The notes beneath the pieces are model-generated. The model saw nothing but the letters and a program-made list of their open reading frames with translations, did not search any database and had not been told where the DNA came from. DNA of 64,000 nt, from assembly GCA_036897095.1 (NCBI GenBank), contig JAYMSP010000030.1, positions 1 to 64,000 on the forward strand, given 5' to 3'. The position numbers were made by a program, and so were the translations under genes. Each line of letters begins with the position of its first letter. Position 1 is the stretch's first letter. Positions 25,388 through 37,799 of the stretch are shown here, piece after piece. This stretch comes from Plantago elongata. Its lineage: Eukaryota > Streptophyta > Magnoliopsida > Lamiales > Plantaginaceae.

Positions 25388-26930
25388 TCATACGATATTT
25401 ATCAAAATAGTTAAGACTAATTTGTAAATAAATAATCTTAACGGGGCATTGTCTGAACCATTATGCTTTATGACCTCCTTCGACAACTTATCCAACACAA
25501 ACGAACACCAATCAAGATCTTTAATTTTAGAAGTATCAGACAGAAAAGATAATAAGGCGTAATCAACCACATGATTGACAATTGGAGATAGAATGCATCC
25601 ACAAGCAACTAACACAACGGCCTTTTGAAGTTATCTCCACCATCAGCCATATATTTAGCAATAAATTTGATTAATGAACTACATGAAGTACCTTCAATTG
25701 TCTTACCATACTTCTTATCAAAGTTATCCATGAACAGTTTGTCAAACAGATTTCACAACAATTTGATTTAAACTAAGCCTTGGTAATTCGAATATATCAT
25801 ATACATCTTTTCCAGGATATATGATACTTAACACCATCAATACTTTGTATCAGACTAGAAGGGTAAAAAATTTAACCAAATATGGTATAATGTCACCGGA
25901 CAGCCTCTTGATCTTAAAATGAAGTAAACTACCAAAACCAACGCTAATAACATCAGCTCTTTGCTTACCATTGAGAAAACCAACAAATTTAGTGAATTGA
26001 CTCACATAAATAGCTTGCTCAAACGGTTTAATTTTATCATCAACAATAACCACTTGCTTTTTTTTCCGTCTTCTTTGAGTCTTTTACATTTGGTCAACAA
26101 CCACAGACAAGTTGTTATGACCATCAGTTTGTAAATGCAACTGAATCCTACCTGAAACAACATCCTCCTCTTCCCCACCAGCATCAGCCTCATTAATCAC
26201 AACATCGGTCCTAGAGGCATTGGCAACAATTGAATCCTTACCCTTGAACTTTATCTTCCTAGGTAACTTCATCCTCCCCGATGGAATATCTTCAGCATCG
26301 ATATCAATTGTCTTATTGTGACCATAAGAAGGATTTACTATAACCAAGAGAAAAAGGAAAAGAAATGTATAAGACACTCAAAAACATACTCACAAGACCA
26401 CTATTAACAAATACCAACATACAATTGATCATAAATAATAGATCATATTAATCAAAATCCAGTGAGACACACGTACAATATACACTAAATTCCCCAGGAA
26501 CTTCACAAAACTCCACAGACAACTACTAAAAAAACACATGAATGTCACAGTCAAAATTAGTAATATTCCACAGACAATGTATCAAATCAAAATTAATCAA
26601 GCTCCACCCCATGCAATGAGTAAAATCACACAGATGATAAAACCCTCCTAAAAACTCATACTAAAAATCACAGCCAAACCCTGAAATTCACAAATTCATA
26701 CTCGAACTCACCAAAAAAAAAAACTTATTAAAATCACATAAGCCCTCCTAAAAACCCATACTAAAAATCACAGCCAAAACCCTAAAAATCACAGATCCAT
26801 ACTCGAACTCAACAGAAAAAAAACACATACTATAACAACTTGGGTAAACCCATTGTGAATCTTGTTCACGCTTAACTTCTAAAATACTTTTCAATCGTAC
26901 ATTTTCATCAGTTGATTTCCTTTTCGTCAT
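25388..26930 (-). pseudogene. Decayed transposon-type gene (plant Ulp1/MULE-associated family)
   Basis: Read on the minus strand, a short first exon starts MTKRKSTDEN near 26930. It is followed, after a possible intron, by an acidic and basic linker (DAEDIPSGRMKLPRKIKFK). Next comes a conserved-looking block, FTKFVGFLNGKQ...ISVGFGSLL...LSGDIIPYLVKFF. After several stops there is a second block, VDYALLSF...IKDLDWCSFVLDKL. I remember this order of blocks (xxIGFGxLLxLxIxxLP, then DLDWCxxVLDKL) from the N-terminal part of plant transposon-derived proteins that often carry a Ulp1-type protease further on. The protease part is absent. Stops and a frame change between the blocks, and truncation before 25388, make it a relic. 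The family call is from memory and is tentative. Confidence 0.45.
26640..26830. repeat. Short tandem duplication, ~105-bp unit
   Basis: Two adjacent copies share CCTCCTAAAAACxCATACT, then AAAATCACAGCCAAA and CATACTCGAACTCA in the same order, starting near 26640 and 26744. It lies in the likely intron or leader of the decayed minus-strand gene. Confidence 0.7.
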
Positions 26931-27171
26931 TGTAAGAAGAAAGAAACGAAACGATGACGAACAGACAAAATGAAGCAACGAACGAAATGATGATGAACAG
27001 TAGAAACAAAAAAACGCACAATACGTCGAAGTGTGTGAATAACGGTCCGCTTAAAACATCTGTCCGGATTACACAAAAGGTGATCTGACCGAAAATTAAA
27101 AAACCGGCGTTTCTAATAATGGAAATACCGTCCTTCTTTTAAGACTTTGGGAATGAATTAACTGAGCCACT

Positions 27172-27181
27172 AGGGTTTTAA
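27172..27181 (+). promoter_or_regulatory. Telo-box upstream of eL31
   Basis: The sequence CTAGGGTTTTA is a telo-box (AAACCCTA on the other strand). It sits about 75 bases upstream of the probable 5' UTR splice donor. Telo-boxes are frequent in plant ribosomal-protein and translation-gene promoters. A pyrimidine-rich TCTCTGCTCCTCTTCG stretch follows and is a likely start of transcription. Confidence 0.6.
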
Positions 27182-27256
27182 ACTCCTAAAAGTTGTTATT
27201 GTTCACAGCAGAGTCTCTGCTCCTCTTCGTCTCTCTCACCCACCACTACAAACTCT

Positions 27257-27367
27257 GTAAGATCATCATCACTAATCACTGTTGATTTATCTCAGCTCAT
27301 CGATTCGTGTTTTTCTCTGTAAATTATTTATCTTTGATTTTCTCTCAACATTTATTTATTTATCCAG
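27257..27367 (+). other. Probable 5' UTR intron of eL31
   Basis: A GTAAGATC donor after AAACTCT and a TTTATCCAG acceptor bracket 111 T-rich bases that lack an ATG useful to the gene. The mature leader would continue into the AGAGAAA just before the start codon. This is inferred from splice signals and the usual gene structure of this family. Confidence 0.55.
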
Positions 27368-27403
27368 GTATCTCTGTAAAACAAAGATCTAGAGATAGAG
27401 AAA

Positions 27404-28115
27404 ATGGTTGAGAAAAGGACGGCAAGGAAGGAAGAAGTTGTCACCCGAGAGTTCACCGTCAACCTCCACAAGAGGTTACATGGCTGGTAATTATCTCATT
27501 TCATTATTATTTAATCTGTCAATTTCTATTCACCTGCTCAAATTATATACTTATGTTCGTTCGTTCGATAAAGTCTAGTAAAAGTCCTGATTTTCCTATA
27601 CAACAATACGAAAAGATACCACACTAAATTATAAAATTATAGTGTAATCTATATGAGCATGTCGAACACTCTATTGAAGTAATATGGTCTATTGGAGTTA
27701 ACTATTGTCGTGGTAGGATTCAAGGATACTCCAAGTCTCTAACTAATAAGAGCTTTGACACTAACTTGGTATCATTTATGAGCTGTATTTATGGTTGGCT
27801 TTTGTGATTTACTTGTTTGTTTGATGGTTGATTAGCACATTTAAGAAGAAGGCTCCTAATGCCATCAAAGAGATCAGGAAGTTTGCGCAGAAAGCAATGG
27901 GAACCACGGATGTGAGAGTGGATGTGAAGCTTAACAAGCACATCTGGAGCAGGGGTATCCGAAGTGTTCCCAGGAGGGTTAGAGTTCGCATTGCTCGCAA
28001 GAGGAATGATGATGAGGATGCTAAGGAAGAGCTTTACTCTCTTGTTACGGTGGCTGAAATTCCACCTGAAGGCTTGAAGGGCTTGGGTACCAAGATAATT
28101 GAAGATGATGAGTAG
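27404..28115 (+). CDS. RPL31: 60S ribosomal protein eL31 (L31e)
   Basis: Two coding exons, 27404-27486 and 27836-28115, are joined in phase 2 and give 120 residues, the normal length. The start reads [20 protein letters not shown] and runs into NLHKRLHGC across the splice (C at the junction), then [20 protein letters not shown]. The protein ends with an acidic IIEDDE. It is a component of the large cytosolic ribosomal subunit near the exit tunnel. All of this is diagnostic of eL31. The telo-box and 5' UTR intron upstream fit coordinated control with other translation genes. It converges on the asparaginyl-tRNA synthetase gene. Confidence 0.97.
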
Positions 28116-29343
28116 ATTGTTTGGTGACTAATGGAACCTTTATTTTAGACCTTCTGTTTTCATGTTTTCACTGGATTTTTTAAATATTGCAAGATTGATT
28201 ATAGCTTGTGGAGAGATTTGATCATCTAGGTTCAGGCAATACTTGAATATGCAATAGTTTCTTTATCTTTGAAAAGATCATATTTTGACTTCTCCTTTGT
28301 TTACGAATTTGACGTCTTGCTTATCCATGAAAGATTGGAGTGATTAGTCTGGTTTTAGATTGGTTTTGTTGAGGTTTGGCATCAAGTCGATAATTTGATT
28401 TCGGGATCTCTACATTATAAGTCTTTGATTGACCCTGTAGCATTGCAGGGAGAACGATAATTGTTGCACAAGATGTTAATGATGTTTAAGCTGCAATCCT
28501 CTTTAATGATATTGAATTGCTGGGAATTATGAAGTTGTTCTCTATCGCTTATGCTCAAAAACCTGGAAGCAGTAATATAGAGATGTTTGTAATTTTTAAC
28601 ATCAGTTCAGGCTCTAATCGACAAGACCGGAAGTGGCTGCTCGTTTTTCACCTTAAGACATACTATAGTGCAAAGTTGTCAATTCAATTGGAAGCTCGTT
28701 TTTCACCTTAAAACATAGTGCATTGGAAGCTGTTGCATTACACCACTGGTAGCAATTTTATGTTGAACAAACACTGTTCTACTTGCACGAACAAAACTAC
28801 TGATGAATAGTATGGTTATTAGGAAGGAACCAGTTTGGCTTACGATTGATTACAGACACTTGACAAAATGGAGTATAAAGGTAACTTTTTACAAATGCCC
28901 AAATTTTTCTAACTATAAAGAGATCATATTCCTCCAACACAGTGAGTATATTGTAGTCTATTGCATAGCAAAATCCGAAGTCTTTTTTACTAGACTCTCT
29001 CAATTAGGGATTCGGAGCATTACAAATTGCAATCGTATTTCTCTACTTAAATCTGATAGGTAGCGAAAATTACATCAGAAAATAGTACTAATCTGTCTGT
29101 CTTCAGGTCTGCTTACTGTTGCCATCAAAGGAAAACGATGACTTCCATATAACACATGATTGCTCGTGAGCACTATAAAAATCAAAACAAACCAGAAACA
29201 ACACAACGAAAAGTAGATTTTAACTGTGATCTTCTATCTGAAGCAAACTTGTGGTATCTCTTGTTTCCACAATACATGGTTGTTTCAGCTAAATAGAAAT
29301 ATATTAAATGCTACTATGAGACTATCATAAATATAATCAATTC
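28116..29343. other. Space between convergent eL31 and AsnRS genes
   Basis: This contains the 3' UTRs of both genes. Around 28637-28715 a phrase (GCTCGTTTTTCACCTTAA) occurs twice about 55 bases apart, a small local duplication. Nothing else is recognised. Confidence 0.5.
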
Positions 29344-32300
29344 TCAGAGATCTGCTCTTCCAGGGTATCTTGGGAAGGGAATCACATCTCTGATGTTCTC
29401 AATTCCTGTAGCAAAGAGAATCATGCGCTCGAAACCAAGTCCAAACCCACTGTGCTTAACGGTCCCAAAGCGTCGAGTATCCAGATACCACTCGTAAACT
29501 TCCAGAGGAAGGTTCATTTCCAATATCCTGAAGGGCAGAAACCAGTAACCCTTATAAAAATCCAAATGACTTCACGGAAAACGTAAATCAGATAATGAAA
29601 ATTCTAATCAGATAACAGCAACTAGAAAGATCAAGTGGAACACCCATTCAACAGTATCATTGTATGTGTATAGTGCATACTACAATGTACTAACTGAACA
29701 AAATCAGATAAACAAATATGATTTACAAGATTCACTCACCTATCCCTGAGAACCTCGTAATTCTCTTCTCTTTGGCTTCCTCCAATAAGTTCTCCAACCT
29801 GATACAGGAGTAAAACTCATGCCACTATTTCATGAAAATATGCCAAATCCAACTTCATTATAAACACAACTTATTGTGGGGTTCGCTAGAGGCTAAAACG
29901 TCAAATAAATATACCTTTGGTACAAGCACATCCATAGCAGCAACAGTTTTCTTGTCTTCGTTGACCTTCATGTAAAATGCTTTAATGCCCTTAGGGTAGT
30001 TGTAGACAATAACAGGTCCTTTGAAATGTTCTTCACTCAAATATCTGCACAAGGTTAAAGATTATTCACTCAACAACAAATAGACAAGATAACTAATCAT
30101 CGATGCTGTATAAGCTAGCCAGCTCGTTTACCTTTCATGCTCAGATGCCAGATCAATCCCCCATTCTACCTTGTTTACGAATTTTTTCACCTTATCCACC
30201 TTTTCAAGAATCTCAACAGCCTGGGTGTAAGTCACTCTGCTAAACTGAGAACTTGCTACATTTTGAAGTCTTTGGATGGCAGTTTTGTCAATAAATTTGT
30301 TTATGAACTCCATGTCATCTTTACAATTGTCCAGTAGCCATTGACAGAGGAATTTGACATATGCCTCTGCACAGTTCATATCATCCTACAGAAGCAAATT
30401 AATTTTCATCATCCCGCATGCAAGAGTATACTTATACCACACTGATAAAAATAGATGCCAGTAGCAAAAGGGAACACAGCAGATCTTCAAAATAAGGTTT
30501 TAAGAATCAGGTGTACTAGAAATAAAGAAATTAGCCAACTGTGAAATTATCCAGATGAGGATAACTGGGATGTTTGTCAGGACAAATATAACAAGGTGTA
30601 GGAAAAAGACAACAGATTAGGAAAACATTTTTCTATGCAGGCTATTTTTCTACATATGTTTGTGCTTGAGGTTTGCCTGATCGTAACCAGCTTCGCTATG
30701 ATAATTTTTGCAAATCATAACTGAACAAGCATTTGACAATTGCACAACCAAAATTTAATGATCCCAGAGGAACTTTGTTGATGGAGCACAATTTATTGAA
30801 TCTTCAAGAAATATAACATTCCTTCCAAACATCTTTCAACCAACAATGTAAGTGTGGTAGAGAAGTTAAGAGATTGATACCTGTATATCAGCGAATGCTA
30901 TTTCAGGCTCCACCATCCAAAACTCAGCAAGATGTCTTGAAGTGTGCGAGTTCTCTGCACGAAATGTCGGCCCAAAAGTATACACACTGCTGAGAGCACA
31001 TGCGTATGTTTCCACCTGAAGTTGTCCAGATACAGTTAAAAATGAAGGACGTTCAAAGAAATCCTGCTTGTAATCAATCTTCCCATCAATCTTAGGGAGG
31101 CCACCAGCTAGGTGCGTCTCAAGCAGTTTCAGCCTTTCTTGCAATTTGGACAGATTCTCTTTAGCCACTGTGAGCTCTGCAACAGCAGCACTGATCTCCT
31201 GTTTGCTTGCTTTGTCAGATTTTAGTTTTTTAACTGCTTCTCCTTTCTCCGTAACAGCAAGTTCAGCAGCACTGATATCAGATTCTGATGGAGCAGGGTT
31301 CTCTTTCAGATCCTTCTCCATTTTCTCCAAATCATTGATTAATGTTGTGACTTGGAACATCTCCCCAGCACCTTCGCAATCACTGGTTGTAATGATTGGA
31401 GTATGGATATACAGGAAACCATGTTTCTGGAAGAATGTATGGGTAGCATACGCCAAGGCATTACGAATCCTAGCAATTGCAGAGATCTGGATGAAGATAA
31501 TTTTTTTGAGATGTCAGCAATTGAATGCGTAGAGTACTCGTGTAAAAATAAATATAAAACTACACGCACAATGCACTAAGACCAGGTAAGCTAAAAACAA
31601 CTAATGTATCTAAATATAAGCCAAACCACAATCTTCATGCACGTATCAATCACATCATCCAGCCAGTTCAAAGTTGTTATTTTTCCCTTCCGTTAAACCA
31701 GTGTCATCGGTGCAAATACTTCAAATGCAAAACGATTATCCACGGATTAAGAAACCAACAAGGCGCAAGTAAAATGAAAAGAAACAAAAAAGGTCACAAG
31801 ATTCCATTGCAAAGCATTGTCTAAACTTCGAATCTTAAACAAAAACACACGAAACACAACCGATTTTACTTCCCGTACATTCCTACATAACAAGGTTAAC
31901 ATATCAGAATCGTAATCGACAGAACAAACAGTTCAGCTGAACAAAATGCTAGTAACAAATACGGCAACCCAAACGAGAAGATAAAACATTAAAATCATGT
32001 AAAAATCCAATCTTCAACACCCAACACACTAAATTAACAGAGAGTGTGCATAAGAATCATCACCGTGTTGGTCCTGGATCGGAGATGCATGAAATCCCTA
32101 AGCCGCTCAAGTGTCAATTTGGTCTTAGGCAACGGATACTTAGCCGAATCGACCGGCCCAACAAACAGAACCTCCTCCACATGGAGCTCAATCTTCTGCC
32201 TCACACCTTCCGGCGGATCCTTCAACAACCCAGTCACGTGCACACAGGTCCCCGTCGAAACGACGTCGCTCAGCTTGTGCGTTTCAGCATAAACAATCAC

Positions 32301-32543
32301 CTGCAAATTCCCTGGGCAGGAGCCGTCGTTCACCTCCAGAAATGCCATCCTTCCCTTGTCAGCCTCGCGGCCAGTCTTCACCCATCCACCGATCTTCACC
32401 CGCTCGCCGGATAAACCGGCGCCCATGTCCGGCCGGCCCAAAATCGACTGGATCAGTACCCGCTGCGAAAATTGCGCCTGCTCCACGGCGGAGCTGAGTG
32501 ACAGACCGGCCAGTGACGGCGGAGATGCGGTATCGTCAGTCAT
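29344..32543 (-). CDS. SYNC1: Asparagine--tRNA ligase, cytosolic (class II)
   Basis: Six exons, 32543-32064, 31486-30881, 30385-30132, 30044-29915, 29798-29740 and 29527-29344, give 570 residues. The product charges tRNA-Asn with asparagine for translation. An N-terminal OB-fold anticodon-binding domain covers about residues 45-140 ([21 protein letters not shown]). Class II motif 1 lies near 170-203 ([20 protein letters not shown]), motif 2 near 325-345 ([19 protein letters not shown]), and motif 3 at the C-terminus ([10 protein letters not shown] then FPRYPG). A charged, helical insertion of ~90 residues (about 206-300, [19 protein letters not shown]) sits inside the catalytic domain. It resembles a WHEP-type insertion seen in plant cytosolic AsnRS. 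No organelle-targeting extension is visible. A telo-box lies just upstream. Confidence 0.96.
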
Positions 32544-32613
32544 TCTTGCTTAGCCAGCGATTTGTGTGTGTGAGGAGAAAGGGAGGTGTGTGCTGTAAAT
32601 TGGGATTTCCGAA

Positions 32614-32621
32614 TTAGGGTT
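32614..32621 (-). promoter_or_regulatory. Telo-box upstream of AsnRS
   Basis: AACCCTAA on the minus strand lies 70-78 bases upstream of the AsnRS start codon. The same element class occurs upstream of the neighbouring eL31 gene, which suggests shared growth-linked control of two translation genes. Confidence 0.5.
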
Positions 32622-34779
32622 ATGGTGGATTTTACAGTGCAGTACTACCAAAATGAACGATCTTTTACCATAGTCGTTTCGATTTGTTGCCAACTTTCCA
32701 TAGTCGTTACGGCCCATTATGTATTATGTTGTTAGAATTATACCCCAATCTTAAATGATAATCGGTTTCCACCCATCGTAACCTTCCAACTAAAAATTTT
32801 CTTCAATTATTTATCAAACTCGAAATATGACTTAATTTAATCTTCATAATTGTAATGTCGTATATCACTCTCCCCGTTGCAGTTAACATTACTCACTTTA
32901 TATCTATATTTTTAAAAAAGTTATGAATTAAATTTAAGTCTTGGACGAATGATTAACTTGTTACTCTTTGAATTCGACGTACTTAATAAAATAACTATCT
33001 TATATTCAAGATATATTATATGCTTGTTTATCGGACAAGTCAAATTATATACAGCTTGGGATGGTTCATTAATGCTCAATTCAGTAAATGGTATAAAAAA
33101 AATTATATAAAGGCTTTTCTTATGTTAATGTTCTTAACCTCAATCTCATTATAATTAGTTGTATTTGAAATCAATATTGAGATCATTTTATTGTGAAGTA
33201 AATTTAGGTAGGTGCAATAAAAAATCAACTATAATTGAATATTATATTCATTACATTTGTCTTGCAGGAGCATTAGTGGAATATGTGACAAAAGTCTTAT
33301 ACTCGTTTGTCTCATTTATTCTCGATCAATTCTAAGTCCATACATCTAAGAGTTCAGCTGAAATTATAAGATAACAACGAACATAAAATAATCACATAAA
33401 AAAATATGTATATCGAAGTTTTCACACTCAAGACACATTGAGCAAACACTAAGTACATCAATAATTCTCCTTTTTAGATTATGGCTGGTCCAAGCAAGAT
33501 TCAAGAACATGAGTGTGGTAAATATACTTATATAAATTACTAAACATTTCTCATAAACATTTATTGCCCATTCTAAAACCCAATAACATGATACTGGTCA
33601 TATCTTTTTCATCTACATTCAACAATGTGAGAATACATTATTCCTAGGGACTTGAGAGTATACTCCGAAGAATAGATCTACCACTCCAACTCCTTAACAT
33701 AGCAAAATCAAGTAAGATTATCGTTCCATCAAAACAAAATGAAGACGCATACATCTCGATCATTTGATTTTCTCACCACGTAAGGCTCGACACATTTGGA
33801 GAACTGTATGGCAAGGCGGCAACCAAGCAACATTGTGTTTCTACGTCTATATTTGACGTAGCCAAAGGCATGCAAATTCAAAACAAGACACTATTGAGAT
33901 GTTTGGTTTGCTCATTTACAATTTCCCAATTCACTTTGGCATCATTCTGCCATGTTAATTTGTTTTGGGCTTATGAGTACATATAGACTATTAGGTGGGT
34001 GGGCTAACACTTCGATGTGCTGCATAAAGCCTTATACGGTATGGTGGACTGTGAAATTCATTGGGCCTATTTCGTACGAACTGAATATCATTCGAGATAG
34101 TGTTAAACACTTCGAAGTTGTTGTAATTGGGTGTATGACAGTATGAGATCTATAATCTATCGATCACTCATAGACAATACAACAAAATCAATGTTCCCTT
34201 GTAGATGTTGATGTGTGGTGATTTAAATCGTTATTGGAGATTCGAAATTGATATCGATTTTTATTTGAAAATTTAGATTAATCTTGTATCTGTTCTATGT
34301 ATGTTACTAAAAATTTATATATTGGATTAATTATTGTCCAAAGTGATAGAAGAAAACAAATGCAAGGTGTTACTTACGCTTGTTTAATAACAGCCAAGAC
34401 TCAAGAGGATTAGAATTTAGAAGACACCCTACCACAAGTATCAACCAAGTGAAAAAACTTTCGATTATGTCTTAATCGTCAACATAACATTTATAATATG
34501 ATATATAAAATGGACATAAACGAATATCGTATAACTTTATACTATGAATTTGTACATCAAAATATTAAACGGAGTCACTGTCACCGAAGTAGGATGTTAG
34601 ATATTTAGTGATGCCATCAAATAGTAATTACATAAAAAATACTTAAGTACAGTTTACATTATTAGAAAATTGAAGCGTACGGCTTTCAATGGTTCAATGG
34701 ATTATGTCACATAACGTTCTGACTAATTCTAGATTAATATTTTCCCACAAAATTCATATATTTTAATTATTATGATGTT
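32622..34779. other. Gene-poor AT-rich DNA upstream of AsnRS
   Basis: Only short chance reading frames are present. No recognised gene, RNA or transposon end. Confidence 0.5.
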
Positions 34780-34930
34780 GGTCGGCATGGCACTTAAATG
34801 ACCATTTGAATGAGATTTTGATGAAATTGTATTTGGAATGAAATTAAAATAAAATATTTAAAGTGTATTTTAGGCCAAATCACTGTTCATCAAGTCAAAT
34901 GAAGCGATTTGAGTGCCATGTCAATCGGCC
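34780..34930. mobile_element. Small MITE-like element with terminal inverted repeats
   Basis: The ends are GGTCGGCATGGCACTTAAAT on the left and the complement of GGCCGATTGACATGGCACTC on the right, enclosing 151 bases with no coding capacity. The inverted similarity extends inward by about 45 bases (AAATGACCATTTGAATGAG against AAATCGCTTCATTTGACTTG). No clear target duplication is visible, so the superfamily is not assigned. Confidence 0.5.
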
Positions 34931-35440
34931 CCCACATTTTCTTGGATCACCCGAGTTTAGGCAGTTAGTACTTAGTACTACATATTGATATAGTTTAATG
35001 CTAAAGTAAACTTGACCATTGGATATCAGCTGTAAGCATCATTTCAGATATTTAGGATGGATATTTCTCAAATATTGAATTTTTTTCTTAAGGCAGTAAC
35101 AAACGGTGTGACAAATGATCATGAATAAAAACACGCATTCTCATCACTATCAGGAATTGGTACTGACTAATTTTTTTTTATCTAATTGTTATCACTATCA
35201 CAAATTGGGCATACAATCATGTAATACAATCATGTAATACGAGAAATAATTACTTTGGAACGGTGGAATATGATATTTGTATTGTCATGTTCTTGAGTCT
35301 CATCGGAGAACTTATGATGGGCACAAGATATAATAAGTTGTAACTCATCATCAATTTGATAGCTTAGAAAACCTTCATGCCACAACCATCAACCAGAATC
35401 AATCCATGTAGCATGTAATGAATTCGAGTAATGAAGTGAT

Positions 35441-35515
35441 TGATTGGTATAGAATTTGAGTGATTTTTTTTCAATTGAAATTGAATTTCTTTTATAAAAT
35501 ATTCGATTTGAATGC
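35441..35515 (+). repeat. Dispersed 75-bp repeat, copy a
   Basis: The unit reads ATTGGTATAGAATTTGAGTG, a T-run, CAATTGAAATTGAATTTC, then AAAATATTCGATTTGA. The same order of words recurs at 36147-36222 and in intron 1 of the nitrate reductase gene at 45421-45493. Confidence 0.65.
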
Positions 35516-36146
35516 TGCGTATAACAAATAGGACCGAACTCTAAACTCTACTGGTCACGAACCTAACATTAAATGGGCAAAACTTTTAAGTTGTAACTGA
35601 TCTAGCTTAATACCCCATCCATGCTGAAAATATTTTATAAAATAGAATTGATACAAAGTCTTAAGTGAAAAAATTAAAATTAAAATGATTAAAGGGTGAC
35701 TCAACCCCGAACTGTTTGATGGAAGTGGGTCGTCTTGTCAACTGAGTTATTGGTAAAAAATAAAAATAAATGATAAATCATAGAAAAATGATAAAAAGGA
35801 ATATTTAGAGGTAAATGTGTAATTGAAAAGTTTTCTATTTGTTAGGTTTCAACAAATGATATCTCCAATTCCAGTCACATTTATTCAGACTTAATTGAAT
35901 CGAATTAACTGAACGAGTTTCAAATAAATGCGAAAAGAGAAAAACAGTAATAACAAGATGAGTTACATGGTTCTAATTAGAACAATCCTACATAGACATG
36001 AGTAGCAGGTGAACCCTTATTATTCATAGCAGTTACAATAATGATAAATCAACTGATCGCAAACCATAAGTACTGAACTTCTCTCAATGACAAAAAGAAT
36101 AACAATGAAAAACTGAAGCAGCATCAACAATTTTAGTTCTGGAACT

Positions 36147-36222
36147 GATTGATATAGAATTTGAGTTGTCTTTTTCCACTGAAATTAAAACTTTTATGTA
36201 TAAAATATTTAATTTGAGTGCG
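36147..36222 (+). repeat. Dispersed 75-bp repeat, copy b
   Basis: Diverged copy of the unit at 35441, with GATATAGAATTTGAGT, CCACTGAAATTAAAA and AAAATATTTAATTTGAGTGC in the same order and spacing. Confidence 0.65.
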
Positions 36223-37799
36223 GAATAACCACTTCAGCAGTATAACAAACATGAACTTAAGTTTTAATCCAAAGGCTCAACTTCAAATGGCAGTGTTGCA
36301 AACTCATTACTCTTAACAACTTCAATCGATAAATGACTGAAACGCAGTTGGTAAGACGCTTCATATCAAAGAAAAATACCTTCAACCGATAATTAGTGAT
36401 AAGACCTTGATCAACCTCACATACTTCAATATGATTCCAAAACATTCTAAAAATTTACAATTAACACTTCAACTTATATTATTATCGGTTGAACACTGTA
36501 GAGTTGGGTTTAAAGTTTTAATCTTAGTACGAATGTTATGATTTTCAGATATTTTTATTTCATTCGTATTGTTGCTACGTGAGTATATCCTGTGCTTACG
36601 TTTATATTAACAATATTTAGTCGATTAAAAAAATGTAAGGTCTCTTTCATTTATGATAACATATAAAGTTACACGGTACAATTAAAAGTAGGAGTTAGAC
36701 TGAGGAAATATATCATAAAAATTTGTGCCACAGCCAGATTATGAGAGGGTCTGATGTCATGAGCTATACAAACGTTGTTTGGATAATTTTGTGAGCTTTT
36801 TAAGTCCTCCTGAATTTGCTCATCAAACCATTAGTTATCTCATATCATGAATTTACCTACGATATTACATTATCACTTAAACTAAATTTATTAAGTGAGG
36901 TAGTAGATTTATATATCCACAATATCGCTCGTTTTTTAATCAATATGAAAATATATACATTTTACTACATCATGACATGATATGTGAAAAATCAAGTCGG
37001 ACTAGAAATTAGAGCAGTATATTGTTCACCCGACACTCCTATCACAACATATAAAAATGAAAGATAAGTGTCCGTTACAAACAAGTCACTTTCTAATAAT
37101 AAAATGACGTAGATAAGTTGGTGCTAAAAAACAAAAATTGAACTAAAAACTATCTAGCACAGTGAGTATTTTTCTAGAGTTTAGATCAAGAGGAACATGG
37201 TGTTTCACAAATTTCATGAATTGTAGATGTATAAATTAGTTTGGAGGGATAAAAACAAAATAGAAAAATAGGGGTCAAGGCCGTTGAGAGGTGGTGCGGA
37301 GAAAAGCTTGGCTGCCCTTTGCTTGGCACCAAAACGCAATCAAATTATGAAAAGTGCAACAAATTGTGGTGTTAATCATACTGATCTTTGGCTCAATTCA
37401 AATATTATATTGGGTGACTTTCGGAGGTCACGGCAGCCAATGGCTTTGGGCCCATTTGGATCATGTGGCCCTACTTTTACTTGCCAAACTTTTCTTCTGT
37501 TTCGTTTTCTTATTTACATTTTTATTTCCAACTAATTCATATCGAAAAACAAATTAGTTATAACGTAACTGGACCTGAAACTTTACGATAGTGTGCTTAT
37601 TCCTTATTGATCTCCAACTTATATGTTTTCCAAATGGATGGAAACACATTTCATTCCCCCACGTAGTCACGTAATGACATAGCTTCAGATAGTTGATTTA
37701 CTTCATAATAAATTGCAGTTAAACTGTAAAAAGTCCTTATAGTGTATCTCTCATAATTTTAATGTGCCCTCAAAAATAAGAACTGGATCTTGAGTGATA

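Noticed and set aside
32044-32553. Plus-strand frames opposite AsnRS exon 1
   Set aside because: Same reason: antisense of a conserved GC-richer exon.
37284-37557. Short reading frames starting MRGGAEKSLAAL
   Set aside because: No domain, no homologous neighbour and AT-rich hydrophobic ends; looks like chance.
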